A DNA stretch of 64,000 nt from Ottelia alismoides (taxonomy: Eukaryota > Streptophyta > Magnoliopsida > Alismatales > Hydrocharitaceae). The stretch spans positions 1-64,000 of the forward strand of contig JAZKJV010005537.1 of assembly GCA_037367405.1 (NCBI GenBank), in the 5' to 3' direction. Of the stretch, positions 56,193-64,000 are shown piece after piece. A program made the translations under genes and the position numbers. The notes under the pieces were generated by a model that was not told where the DNA came from, searched no databases, and saw nothing but the letters and a program-made list of their open reading frames with translations. Numbering within the stretch: the stretch's first letter is position 1; every line of letters begins with the position of its first letter.

Positions 56193-56813
56193 GTGATTAC
56201 AGACCCCGATGAGTTCTTCGCCAGCGGCTGTGGCCGTTGCCCGCGCTTTGCGACCGACGACTGTGCGGCGCGGTTGCATGGCGCAGGACTGGCGGTGTTG
56301 CGGCCGGTGTTCCTCGCGGCGGGGCTGGAGGAGGCCGTGCGATGGGGCCAGCCCTGCTATCGCCATGCCGGGCGCAATGTGGCCCTGATGTCCGCCACGC
56401 GCGATGGCATCCGGATTGGCCTGTTCGAAGCTGGCCTGCTCGACGATCCGCAAGGACTGCTGGAGCCCGCAGGACCCAATGCGAAGGGGCGCGACACCAT
56501 CCGGGTCGCCGATGCCGCCGCAGCCCGGCGCATCGCCCCTGCGCTGACGGCACTGCTCGAGCAGGCGCGGGAGCACGCACAGGCGGGCCGCCGCGCACCC
56601 AAGGCATCTGAAGCCCTGGCCTTGCCTCCGGAGCTGACCGATGCCCTCGCTGCAGACCTGCAGCTGGCCAGGGCCTTCCAGGCCCTCACCCCCGGTCGCC
56701 AGCGCAGCTATGTGATCCTGCTCGCGTCGGCAAAGACCGCCGCTACCCGAACAGCGCGTGTTGCAAAGGTCCGTGACCGCATCCTGGCAGGGAAGGGGGC
56801 TGCTGAGCGGTAA
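56193..56813 (+). CDS. YdeI/DUF1801-family protein
   Basis: A 206-aa protein. DUF1801-type core: EEAVRWGQPCYRHAGRNVAL, GLFEAGLLDDPQGLLEPAGP, and a C-terminal YdeI/OmpD-associated helix (FQALTPGRQRSYVILLASAK followed by TRTARVAKVRDRIL). GTG 56193 is used as start since no ATG precedes the domain. Function unknown; E. coli YdeI is linked to stress. Convergent with the DUF429-like gene. Confidence 0.8.
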   Translation: MITDPDEFFASGCGRCPRFATDDCAARLHGAGLAVLRPVFLAAGLEEAVRWGQPCYRHAGRNVALMSATRDGIRIGLFEAGLLDDPQGLLEPAGPNAKGRDTIRVADAAAARRIAPALTALLEQAREHAQAGRRAPKASEALALPPELTDALAADLQLARAFQALTPGRQRSYVILLASAKTAATRTARVAKVRDRILAGKGAAER

Positions 56814-56818
56814 CCCCC

Positions 56819-57712
56819 TCAAGCCCCCAGGATCCACCCCTCTTCACCCGCCACATCGGCCAGCACGTCCTCGGTCGTGCCCTTGGCGGGACCGAAGGCG
56901 GCGCCGAGTTTGCCGGCGTCGTCGAGGGCGGCGAAGTGCTCGCCGGCGGCGCGCACCTGGGCAAGGTCCTTGACCTCACCGGCGGCGGGGACGGCCTTGA
57001 ACAGGCTCGGGTAGATTTCGGCCACCACCACGCCCACGCCCTCCAGTGAGGGCTTGTCGAGGGCCTGCCAGCCGGTCTCGAACGGCCAGATCCTGGTGTC
57101 CGGGAACTGCGCCTTCAGGCGGGTGACCGCCGGGATGCCCATCAGCGCCTGCGAGCCCACCGAGCCTGCGGTATAGAGCTTCCACACCGGGCTTGCGCCC
57201 TTGGCGGCGGCTTCGGCGTGGCGGTGCTCGGGCAGATCGCCCTCGCCGTGCGCGCGGGTCTTCTTGGGCTGCAGCGTGGTGACGGCATCGCGCGGCGGGC
57301 AGCCCCAGAACGGGAACGCACCGCCCGAGATGCGGCGGTTCATCATCGCCGCCACCTGGAAGCGGTTGTTGGCGTTGTCGGGCTTGTCCTTGATTTCCTT
57401 GGCCAGGAACGCATGCATCGCCGACCACGGCGCATCGCCCGCCAGCTTGAGCGCTGCTGCCGTGCCGCGCGGGAAGCCGAGCGGGAAGTCGAAACCCACC
57501 AGGGTGCGGTCGCCGCGCCGCGCAAACTCGTTCAGGATACCCGTCAGGGTCTCGAGCGCCTCGGCCCTGGTGCCGGGATTGGAGGCCTCAAAGCGCAGCT
57601 GCAGGCGCACATCGCGGCGGTGCACGCCGATCCAGATCGAATCGGCACCCACAGACTTCTTGGCCGCAGCGGACCAGTCGATCATCACATAGTTCTGGAA
57701 CAAGCGGCTCAT
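56819..57712 (-). CDS. RNase-H-fold protein, DUF429-like
   Basis: A 297-aa protein. It begins with YVMIDWSAAAKKSVGADSIW, a DUF429-like ribonuclease-H-fold first strand, then LVGFDFPLGFPRGTAAAL, and a C-terminal region with WPFETGWQALDKPSLEGVGV. Relatives are often mislabelled CbiG or molybdopterin proteins. Acidic residues in MIDWS and GFDFP suggest metal binding. Function unknown. Confidence 0.65.
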   Translation of the reverse strand: MSRLFQNYVMIDWSAAAKKSVGADSIWIGVHRRDVRLQLRFEASNPGTRAEALETLTGILNEFARRGDRTLVGFDFPLGFPRGTAAALKLAGDAPWSAMHAFLAKEIKDKPDNANNRFQVAAMMNRRISGGAFPFWGCPPRDAVTTLQPKKTRAHGEGDLPEHRHAEAAAKGASPVWKLYTAGSVGSQALMGIPAVTRLKAQFPDTRIWPFETGWQALDKPSLEGVGVVVAEIYPSLFKAVPAAGEVKDLAQVRAAGEHFAALDDAGKLGAAFGPAKGTTEDVLADVAGEEGWILGA

Positions 57713-57916
57713 GGCCTGTCGGCTCCCATCAAGAAGGGCGGGCTTCTAGCGGGCACGGGGCCATCCGTCACCCTGCAACGTGCGCGCGTTTGCGTGAGGT
57801 GGACACTCAGTTGCAGCAGCTGGCGGTTGCGGTGCGCGGGCGATGGGTCAGGTCCTGCAGCGCACCGCGCCTGCGAGCAAAGACTTGGCAATCGCTCCCG
57901 TGCTAGGGGCACGCCC

Positions 57917-58591
57917 ATGGAACCTGACCGGCCCGATTCCACCTCACCCGAAGCTGCCAGCCAGCCGCGCAGCTTCATCAAGGCGATTGCCGATATCGCT
58001 GCGGCCCATACCGGTCGTGACATCACGCTCGGCACCATCGTTGATCAGCTCGACGAGCAGGCCTTCGGGCTTCTGATCTTCCTCTTGGCCATTCCGTGCC
58101 TGGTGCCGGGTCTGCCGGGGGCGCAGCTGATTGCGATCCCAATCTTCCTGCTGGCCCTGCAACTGGCGGCGGGGCGGCATGAGCCGTGGCTGCCGCGCCG
58201 GGCCCTGGATGCCGTGGTGAAGGCGCCCTGGCTCGCGGCCACCGCAGGCTTTGCCACCAAGCGACTGCGCTGGACCGAGCGTTTGTCGCGGCCGCGGCTT
58301 GGGTTTGCGGCCTCGGGTCTGGCCGAGCAGCTGACAGGCCTCGTGATCGCGCTGGCCGCGGTCACCATCATGCTGCCGATCACCAACACGATCCCGTCGC
58401 TGGCGATCACCTTGATGGCGGTCGGGCTGTTGCAGCGTGATGGCCTGTTCAATCTGGCGGGCATGGCGCTGGCGGGCGCCTGGGTCACGGCGCTGGTGGT
58501 CCTGATCTGGGGCCTCGCCACCGGAGCCGGCTTTGCGCTGTCGCTGGCGCAGGATGTTGCGCCCTGGGCGGTGGAGTGGTTTGGCCACTGA
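57917..58591 (+). CDS. ExoD-family membrane protein
   Basis: A 224-aa protein: a 25-residue polar leader (MEPDRPDSTSPEAASQPRSF), a short soluble part (TLGTIVDQLDEQAFGLLIFL) and several helices, including LAIPCLVPGLPGAQLIAIPI and VTIMLPITNTIPSLAITLMA, which match ExoD proteins of exopolysaccharide synthesis. ATG 57917. No other exopolysaccharide gene lies nearby. The 204-bp gap to the DUF429-like gene is a divergent promoter. Confidence 0.85.
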   Translation: MEPDRPDSTSPEAASQPRSFIKAIADIAAAHTGRDITLGTIVDQLDEQAFGLLIFLLAIPCLVPGLPGAQLIAIPIFLLALQLAAGRHEPWLPRRALDAVVKAPWLAATAGFATKRLRWTERLSRPRLGFAASGLAEQLTGLVIALAAVTIMLPITNTIPSLAITLMAVGLLQRDGLFNLAGMALAGAWVTALVVLIWGLATGAGFALSLAQDVAPWAVEWFGH

Positions 58592-58637
58592 GGGGCTGAC
58601 GGCGCCAGTGGCCGGCGGCGATATGGGAGCGTGTCCG

Positions 58638-58901
58638 ATGCTGGCCCTGAAACCGAATTGTGAATGCTGTGACGCAGACCTCGCCTGGGACAGCCCGGAT
58701 GCCTTCATCTGTTCGTTCGAGTGCACCTGGTGCCGCCCCTGCGCCACCGGGCGGCTGCGCCTGACATGTCCCAAATGCGGGGGCGGCCTGGTGCCGCGCC
58801 CGGTCCGCCCGCCGGGCGCACTGGCCCGGTTTCCCGGTCAGACGGGCCGCACGCCGATCGCCGCCGCCTGCGCAGGTGCACCCGGTGAGCCTGCCGCCTG
58901 A
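58638..58901 (+). CDS. DUF1272 zinc-binding protein
   Basis: An 87-residue protein with a treble-clef-like Cys set: KPNCECCDADL, FICSFECTWCRPCA and LTCPKCGGGLVPRP. This is the DUF1272 signature; the function is unknown. It has a longer than usual Pro/Ala tail. It starts 46 bases after exoD on the same strand. Confidence 0.88.
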   Translation: MLALKPNCECCDADLAWDSPDAFICSFECTWCRPCATGRLRLTCPKCGGGLVPRPVRPPGALARFPGQTGRTPIAAACAGAPGEPAA

Positions 58902-58974
58902 AGACGTCGGTGGCCCGGCCCAAAGAGGGCCGTCAACAGTTTCTTGACCAAGCTGGCTCTAAGCCTCAGGGCCA

Positions 58975-59469
58975 GTGCAGACCTTTTCTGATCATCCCGA
59001 CCTGTCGCCAGAAGCGCTGGCTGCGGCCAACATCGTGCCAGCCACGATGCTCGCCACTGATTATCTCAATGTTTTCAACGAAGCGGTCATGCTGCTTGGC
59101 CTCGTCGCTGACATGCCGGACATGATCGAGGAGCTGAAATCCTGGGAGCCATTGTCCTACCGCGAGCATTTCCTGCGCTCGGGGTTTCAGGCGCGCGAGC
59201 TGGCGATCCTCGCCTATGAGCACGCCGATCCCGATATACGCGGACCATTCGATGCGCTGTCCGAGCAGGTGGCGGGGCTGATCGGACAGGCCATCACTGA
59301 TGCCGACGCCGATATTGCCGCCGGCCGCGACTTGAGTGTGGCCATCGCCACGTCTGTGGTCGATATCCAGGCCCGCTTGATGGTTCTGGACGCGATGGTG
59401 CATGGCACTCACCACGACGACCAGCCCGGCGCCAGCGCCCAGGATGATATCGACGCCCTGTTTGACTGA
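58975..59469 (+). CDS. conserved alphaproteobacterial hypothetical protein
   Basis: A 164-aa helical protein, GTG start at 58975 (or downstream GTG/ATG). I know its pattern only as a hypothetical family: NIVPATMLATDYLNVFNEAV, VADMPDMIEELKSWEPLSYR, EHFLRSGFQARELAILAYEH. Acidic at the C-terminus (DIDALFD). No signal peptide. Function unknown. It ends 79 bases before the MscS gene. Confidence 0.65.
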   Translation: MQTFSDHPDLSPEALAAANIVPATMLATDYLNVFNEAVMLLGLVADMPDMIEELKSWEPLSYREHFLRSGFQARELAILAYEHADPDIRGPFDALSEQVAGLIGQAITDADADIAAGRDLSVAIATSVVDIQARLMVLDAMVHGTHHDDQPGASAQDDIDALFD

Positions 59470-59548
59470 TCCTTGAGCCGACTCCCGTCGGGGTCTGGCG
59501 ATGTAGAGCGGTCTTCACCATCATCCGCCAAGCGCGTATCGGCAGGGC

Positions 59549-60331
59549 ATGGCCCTCGACCTTGATTTCCTGAATGCCGTGCGCCCGCTCGCCGCGCTCG
59601 CCGTGGCATTGGTGGCCTTTCCAGCGGCCCACTGGCTGGCCGTGCGGGTCAAGAAGGCGGCTATGGCAAGCGCTGCCCGGACCGGAGCAGACACCACGCT
59701 GGTGCGGTTTCTGGCGGAGGCGGCCCGCTTTGGCCTGCTGCTGGGTGCAGCGGTCTTGCTGTTGTTGCTGGCAGGGGTCTCGCCTGGATCGATTGCTGGC
59801 GGGCTGGTGGCAGTGGCGATTGCCGTGGGCCTCGCGCTGCAGGCAACCCTCGCCAATGTGGCGGCCGGCATCTTGATCGTGGTGCAGCGGATCTACCGGC
59901 TGGGCCACTTCGTGCAGATCGGCACCCATCGCGGCAAAGTGGCAGTGGTCAGCCTGTTCACCACCGAGATCGAGACCCTGACCGGCACATCGGTTACCTT
60001 CGCCAATGGCGAAGTGCTCAAGCAGCCGGTGATCAATTTCTCCACCCAGCCGCGCCGGCGGTTTGATGTGGAAGTGGTGCTCGACTGGCAGACCGATACC
60101 GCAGCGGCGATCGAAGTGGCGCGCGCAGCCGTCACGGGCCTGCCCGGCGTGCTGGCAGAGCCTGCACCCATGGTGGAGATTGCCCGGCTGACAGCAGCCG
60201 GACCTCAACTGGCAGTGCGGGTGTTCTGTGTGCCGGGGGATATCGCGCTGGTGTCCGGGGCGGTGCCCGGCGCGGTGCACCGCGCCCTGCAGACGGGCGG
60301 GTTTGCGCCGGGGGCCGTTGAGGGCGCCTGA
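59549..60331 (+). CDS. small-conductance mechanosensitive channel, MscS type
   Basis: A 260-residue channel with three N-terminal helices; TM3 and the following loop are ALQATLANVAAGILIVVQRI then YRLGHFVQIGTHRGKV, the MscS pore and beta-domain junction. The C-terminal cytoplasmic vestibule is normal in length. It releases solutes during osmotic downshock. Complete. A hairpin at 60375-60398 lies between it and the convergent flagellin. Confidence 0.92.
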   Translation: MALDLDFLNAVRPLAALAVALVAFPAAHWLAVRVKKAAMASAARTGADTTLVRFLAEAARFGLLLGAAVLLLLLAGVSPGSIAGGLVAVAIAVGLALQATLANVAAGILIVVQRIYRLGHFVQIGTHRGKVAVVSLFTTEIETLTGTSVTFANGEVLKQPVINFSTQPRRRFDVEVVLDWQTDTAAAIEVARAAVTGLPGVLAEPAPMVEIARLTAAGPQLAVRVFCVPGDIALVSGAVPGAVHRALQTGGFAPGAVEGA

Positions 60332-60374
60332 TCTCCTGCGCCAGCCTGGCCTAGGGCAGACCCCGACAAGATAA

Positions 60375-60398
60375 CGGCCCAGGATCGCTCCTGGGCCG
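60375..60398. terminator. strong hairpin between mscS and flagellin
   Basis: CGGCCCAGGA and TCCTGGGCCG form a 10-bp perfect stem around TCGC. The minus strand continues CGTTATCTTG, weakly T-rich, so termination of the flagellin transcript is likely; the plus strand lacks a T-run. Confidence 0.6.
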
Positions 60399-60485
60399 TG
60401 GAGGTTGGCCGCAACCGGTTTGTTGTTCTTGTCCCGGCGTTGGCTCTTTTTTGTTTTTCTGAGTTTTTTCTTGTTCTTGGCTGTC

Positions 60486-61322
60486 TTAGCGGAACAGCGA
60501 GAGGGCGGTCTGAGCCGAGCCGTTGGCGATCGACAGGGCCTGCACACCCAGCTGCTGCTTGACCTGCAGGGCCTGCAGCTTGGCGCTTTCCTTCGACAGG
60601 TCCGCATCGGTCATGCCGCCGACGCCCGAGTTGAGCGCGTCCTGCAGCTTGCCGATGAAGGCCTTGTGCACTTCCAGGCGCTTGGCGCCGGCGCCCCAGG
60701 TGGCAAGCTGGGTACCCAGGTTGCCGATCGAGGCATTCACCAGACCCAGCGCCGTGGTGGCGTTGGCGGCGGTGTCCACCACCGAGGCGGCGGTCACGGT
60801 CACGATGGTGCCACCGAGGCCGATGTTGGCACCGGCCACCGTGATGTTGTTCCCGGCCGTACCAGCCGCATCACCCAGCGAGATCGCATTGTTGATGGCA
60901 GCAGCACCGTTGGTCATGTTCTGACCATCGAACGTGGCGTTGTTGATGATGGAGGTGACCTGGTCGCGCAACTGCACGAAGTCGGCGTTCAGCGCGGCCT
61001 GGGCCGAGGCCGAAAGACCGGTCTGGGTGGCGGCGAGCGCCTTGCCCTTCATCTCGTTGAGCAGTTCCATGATGCTTTCGCCGGCGGCGATCGCGGTATC
61101 CACCAGAGCGCTGGCGCGTTCGTTCGATTCGCGCACCCGGTCATAGGCGCTCACATCGGACTTCATGCGGTTGGCGATGGCCCAGATGGCGCCGTTGTCC
61201 TTGGCCGAGGCAACCTTCAGGCCGGTGGAGATGGCGTTTTGGGTCTTGGCGAGGTCCCGGTTCGTTGCGTTCAGGGACTGCAGGGCCACCATGGCGCCCT
61301 GATTGGTGTTGACGGAGATCAT
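60486..61322 (-). CDS. flagellin
   Basis: Structural protein of the flagellar filament, 278 aa, short as in Caulobacter-type flagellins. N-terminal D0/D1: MISVNTNQGAMVALQSLNAT and STGLKVASAKDNGAIWAIAN; C-terminal D1/D0: LQALQVKQQLGVQALSIANG and TALSLFR. The central variable region is short and Ala/Gly/Thr-rich. A sigma-54 promoter candidate lies at 61397-61411. Other flagellar genes are not in the window. Confidence 0.95.
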   Translation of the reverse strand: MISVNTNQGAMVALQSLNATNRDLAKTQNAISTGLKVASAKDNGAIWAIANRMKSDVSAYDRVRESNERASALVDTAIAAGESIMELLNEMKGKALAATQTGLSASAQAALNADFVQLRDQVTSIINNATFDGQNMTNGAAAINNAISLGDAAGTAGNNITVAGANIGLGGTIVTVTAASVVDTAANATTALGLVNASIGNLGTQLATWGAGAKRLEVHKAFIGKLQDALNSGVGGMTDADLSKESAKLQALQVKQQLGVQALSIANGSAQTALSLFR

Positions 61323-61396
61323 CGTTCTGTGACCTTTGGTTATGTGGCGCCACGTTCTCGAAGCGCAGGTCCATTCGGGACCCGCCTCTCCATCAG

Positions 61397-61411
61397 CAAG
61401 CGCCTTGCCAC
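61397..61411 (-). promoter_or_regulatory. sigma-54 (-24/-12) promoter for flagellin
   Basis: The minus strand reads TGGCAAGGCGCTTGC, followed by T, with GG and GC in the canonical 12-bp register of the TGGCACG-N4-TTGC consensus. Transcription would start about 61384, 62 bases before the flagellin ATG. A GC-rich motif CCGGGCAAGAGCTGCCG at 61481-61497 is at enhancer distance. Confidence 0.72.
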
Positions 61412-61556
61412 TGAACGCCGCTCAAGTACTTCTGTTTGCAACGGTTTTTCTTGGCTTCCACTTCCTTAATGGCATGCGGCCCGGGCAAGAGCTGCCGATC
61501 CGCCCGGCACAATCTGCCGGTCACGCGGCAGAACCTGCCGCCTGAATCGCAGCGAC

Positions 61557-62397
61557 CCCTGGAGCGCAGCTGCTAGCAGCTGCGCCAGCGGCGCAAAGCG
61601 CCGCTATAGTCCCCCGCAAAACCAGAGACCCCAAGGCGCTGGCGCGCCTGCCCCGCTGCAAGCATCGGGGCTCCAATGATCCCGCCGACCCCCTGGAGCG
61701 CAGTTGCTCGCAACTGCGCCAGCGGCGCAAAGCGCCGCTACGGGTGGCGCGACACTCGGATTATGTGGGGATCCAAGCTGCGCAGTTGCGAGCAACTGCG
61801 CTCCAGCGGGCACCCGCCTTCCGGCCCGGTCAAGGCCGCGCGAAGCGCGCCCCGCAGGGGCTGCCTTGAGGGGGCTGGAAGGCGGAAGCACAGTAAGCTT
61901 GGTTCTGGCGCCAGCAGGGCTGGTGACAGAACCTCGTAGGCCCGGCGGGGGTGGGGCAGGGGCTGTTGATCGGTCGGATCGCCCATCGGCACCGCCGCCA
62001 CGGCTTGGGAGGAAGTGTCGCCGAGCCTGCTCGCGCCACTTCCTTGATGATCGTGTTCCGCCTTCCGGTGCCGTCAAGGACAAGCCCCTGCGGGGCGGCT
62101 CCGCCGTCCTTGACCGCCCCTCCAGGCGGGCCCTTAGTCCGAAGAACATTGGATCACCGCTGCTTGCAGCGGTGCCAGCGGCGCGCCAGCGCCGCTCCTT
62201 CCCCCACAGAACCCGAGGCCCCAAGGCGCTGGCGCGCCTTCACCGTTGCAAGCATCGGGGCTCCGATGGGACCGCCGGCCCCCCTGGAGCGCAGTTGCTC
62301 GCAACTGCGCCAGCGGCGCGGAGCGACGCTACGGGTGGCGCGTCCCTCGGATTGTGTGGGGGCTGGAGCGGCGCAGTTGCGAGCAACTGCGCTTGTC
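61557..62397. repeat. composite palindromic repeat block, two copies of a roughly 250-bp unit
   Basis: A unit of two linked elements occurs at about 61557-61805 and again at about 62150-62393. The second element has inverted ends: TGGAGCGCAGTTGCTCGCAA at 61694 and its complement ending at 61805; likewise 62285 and 62371-62393. Inside each is CAGCGGCG...CGCCGCT. Between the two copies (61806-62149) lie further palindromes built on GCCTTCCGG and GTCAAGG. Open frames through the block have no recognisable domain. Non-coding, REP/MITE-like. Confidence 0.8.
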
Positions 62398-62399
62398 TT

Positions 62400-62594
62400 A
62401 TCCATATCCGGGCCTTTGGGGCAGAAGAGTGCCGCCGGGTGTTGGTAGCCGCCACCACCCGGCGGCGAGGGACGGATCGTCAGCTGCGCAGGCCATGATG
62501 GGCCGGTTTGGAGTTTGATCGCCCTCGTCTTTTCCAGAAGGCCTGTACGGATACCAGGGGATCAGCCCCGCATGACAAGCAAAGGCTCCCGGAA
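62400..62594 (+). ncRNA. candidate IS110 bridge RNA region
   Basis: The 195 bases between the repeat block and the transposase ATG have no gene. They hold an 11-bp stem GCCGCCGGGTG (62431-62441) with its complement (62456-62466) around a 14-nt loop, and other short hairpins. In IS110-group elements the bridge RNA is encoded at this place, upstream of the transposase. The exact ends cannot be fixed by eye. Confidence 0.45.
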
Positions 62595-63548
62595 ATGACA
62601 CACCTCAATACCATCGGCATCGACATCTCAAAAGCCCACCTCGACGCCTACAGGCTGTCGGATGGAGCCTCCGCCCGCTTCGACAACTCACCGGTCGGAC
62701 ACAAGGTGCTCCTGGCCTGGATCAGTGCAGGCACAGACCGGGGCGAGCCGCCACGGATCGTGTTCGAAGCAACCGGTCGCTACCACCGCGCGGTGGAGAT
62801 CGCCCTCGCGCGTGCCGGGCTGGCGGCGGTCAAGGTCAACCCCCGCAATGCCAAGAGCTTCGCCAAGGCCCTGGGCAGGCTGGCCAAGACAGACACACTC
62901 GATGCGGCAATGCTGGCCCGCATGGGCGCCGCCCTCGACCTCGATCCGACCCCGGTCAGAAGCGAGATCCTCAATCAGCTCAAAGACCTGCAAGTCGCAC
63001 GCGCTGCCCTGATCAAGGATCGCACCGCAGCCACCAATCGCGCACAGGGCCTCACGCAGCCGCTCCTGCGCCGCCAGATCGCCGCCCGCCTCAAGCAGAT
63101 CAAGCAGCAGATCGCCCAGATCGACGCAGCCATCAACAGCCTGATCAAGACCGATCCGGCACTCGCCCGCCGCTTCGCGATCCTGCTCTCGATCCCGGGC
63201 GTGGGAGCCGTCAGTGCCGCCATGCTCCTGATCGAGATGCCCGAGCTCGGCGCCCTCAACGAAAAGCAGGTCGCCTCACTCGCCGGCACCGCCCCCAGAA
63301 CCCAGCAGTCCGGAACCTGGAGCGGCAAGGCCTATGTCCATGGCGGCAGACGACACGTCCGCAGCGCCATCTACATGTGCGCCCTCGTCGCGGCACGCCA
63401 CAACCCCGACCTCGCAGCCAAATACAAACAGCTCCTCGCAGCTGGAAAGGCACCCAAGCAAGCCCTCGCAGCTCTCATGCGAAAGCTCGTCATACTCGCC
63501 AACTCGCTCCTCCGAGACGACCGCACATGGCAGCCAAAACACGCTTGA
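62595..63548 (+). CDS. IS110-family transposase (RuvC-like DEDD recombinase)
   Basis: A 317-aa intact recombinase. N-terminal RuvC-like acidic residues: Asp in TIGIDISKAHLDAY, Glu in FEATGRYHRAVE, Asp-Asp in AKTDTLDAAMLARM. The C-terminal transposase_20 domain begins LLSIPGVGAVSAAMLLIEMP and contains PRTQQSGTWSGKAYVHGGRR with the conserved Ser. It cuts and joins DNA guided by a bridge RNA. ATG 62595 follows CCCGGAA; a longer frame to 62508 would run through the RNA region. It appears functional. Confidence 0.94.
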   Translation: MTHLNTIGIDISKAHLDAYRLSDGASARFDNSPVGHKVLLAWISAGTDRGEPPRIVFEATGRYHRAVEIALARAGLAAVKVNPRNAKSFAKALGRLAKTDTLDAAMLARMGAALDLDPTPVRSEILNQLKDLQVARAALIKDRTAATNRAQGLTQPLLRRQIAARLKQIKQQIAQIDAAINSLIKTDPALARRFAILLSIPGVGAVSAAMLLIEMPELGALNEKQVASLAGTAPRTQQSGTWSGKAYVHGGRRHVRSAIYMCALVAARHNPDLAAKYKQLLAAGKAPKQALAALMRKLVILANSLLRDDRTWQPKHA

Positions 63549-63638
63549 CCAAGACGGATACTCCAGGGGGGATGCGCTCCAGGGAGGGATAGACACAAAC
63601 TTATCCGCCTTCGCCCAAGCCGCGGTTCAATCCGCCCC

Positions 63639-64000
63639 ATGCATCCGGTCCTCAAGCACTTCACCTCGATCCTCGACTGTCTCACCGAGCTGGTGGACAG
63701 CGTGAGGGCCCAGGTGAACCTTGAACGGCCTCGCTTTGCGCCGCCGGGCATCGCCAAGAAGCTGAAGGCCGGGATCCGGATGATCGAGGTTTATCTGCGC
63801 CGGGTGATCATCGCCTTGGCTTTGCAGCTTGAGCATACCTTGGTGGACAAGCCAGCTGTGGTGAAGACCGGCAAGCGCAGCGCGCTGTGGGAACGGGGGC
63901 CGGTGTTTCGGGTGATGCTCGATCAGTATCTCAACAAGCACAAGCGGGCGGAGCTCTGGGAGCGCGCGCAGAAGAAGCGCGAGGAGCGGGGTTATCAGCA
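63639..64000 (+). CDS. hypothetical helical protein, cut by window edge
   Basis: ATG 63639 opens a frame with no stop to the window end (at least 120 residues). It starts MHPVLKHFTSILDCLTELVD and continues with a basic, charged helical region (IAKKLKAGIRMIEVYLRRVI, KHKRAELWERAQKKREERGY). I do not recognise it. It begins 90 bases after the IS110 stop and is probably the native gene beside the insertion. Confidence 0.6.
   Translation, partial: MHPVLKHFTSILDCLTELVDSVRAQVNLERPRFAPPGIAKKLKAGIRMIEVYLRRVIIALALQLEHTLVDKPAVVKTGKRSALWERGPVFRVMLDQYLNKHKRAELWERAQKKREERGYQ

Noticed and set aside
61704..62498. 264-codon frame in the repeat block
   Set aside because: Composed of the palindromic repeats translated; no start signal or domain.

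Overview
The window is GC-rich DNA of an alphaproteobacterium, most likely Caulobacterales/Hyphomonadaceae-like. The evidence is the trpF-trpB-trpA-accD gene order, an AccD without zinc-ribbon cysteines, a short (278 aa) flagellin behind a sigma-54-type promoter, hflK-hflC, and several small alphaproteobacterial families (DUF2093, DUF6898-like). The genus cannot be fixed from the sequence alone. Protein names rest on motif recognition by eye; no database search was run.

Layout. 0-5.5 kb: a sugar-acid or aldonate uptake and use cluster (LacI-type regulator, aldo/keto reductase, ACS-type MFS transporter, SMP-30 lactonase, sodium:solute symporter). 5.5-7.2 kb: membrane protein, thioesterase, DUF192 protein. 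7.45-10.63 kb: a Roco protein (LRR-Roc-COR-TIR), broken in this sequence. 10.6-24.3 kb: housekeeping genes (hflKC, mrp, terC, trpFBA-accD, a class IV aminotransferase, a CE15-like lipoprotein esterase, a YiiX-like peptidase, a YeeE/YedE transporter, rimI, tsaB). 24.4-26.0 kb: a deoxyhypusine-synthase-like gene divergent from an isolated atpC. 26.1-30.2 kb: a graveyard of mobile and accessory fragments (IS5-like, a helicase motif-II fragment, IS630, a CoA-transferase, an ArdC tail, a lower-GC ORF) ending at the 3' end of tRNA-Lys(CTT). 30.5-61.3 kb: mostly intact chromosomal genes (CpeT-like, CDP-alcohol transferase, RusA-like, YceI/cytochrome b561, YaaA, patatin, MarR, mmsB, PCuAC, M23, ETF-QO, family-4 UDG, lytic transglycosylase, chorismate mutase, YgjP, a protease, a PIN pair, ClpB, ExoD, MscS, flagellin). 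61.5-64 kb: palindromic repeats, an IS110 element with a candidate bridge RNA, and an unknown ORF cut by the window edge.

Reading quality. About 17 of the 67 or so protein-coding genes are broken by frameshifts, mostly single-base changes in G or C runs, including genes that should be essential (accD, tsaB, mrp). They are concentrated in the first 34 kb. I read most of them as sequence errors and give full gene spans. Nonsense codons and truncations in the 26.1-28.8 kb region look like real decay.

How genes work together. Cluster one couples import (MFS, SSS) to lactone hydrolysis and reduction under LacI control. trpFBA makes tryptophan and accD feeds fatty-acid synthesis. hflK and hflC form the FtsH modulator. 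tsaB and rimI overlap, joining tRNA t6A synthesis and ribosomal protein acetylation. yceI-cytochrome b561 and PCuAC-M23-DUF2093-ETF-QO are envelope and respiratory groups.
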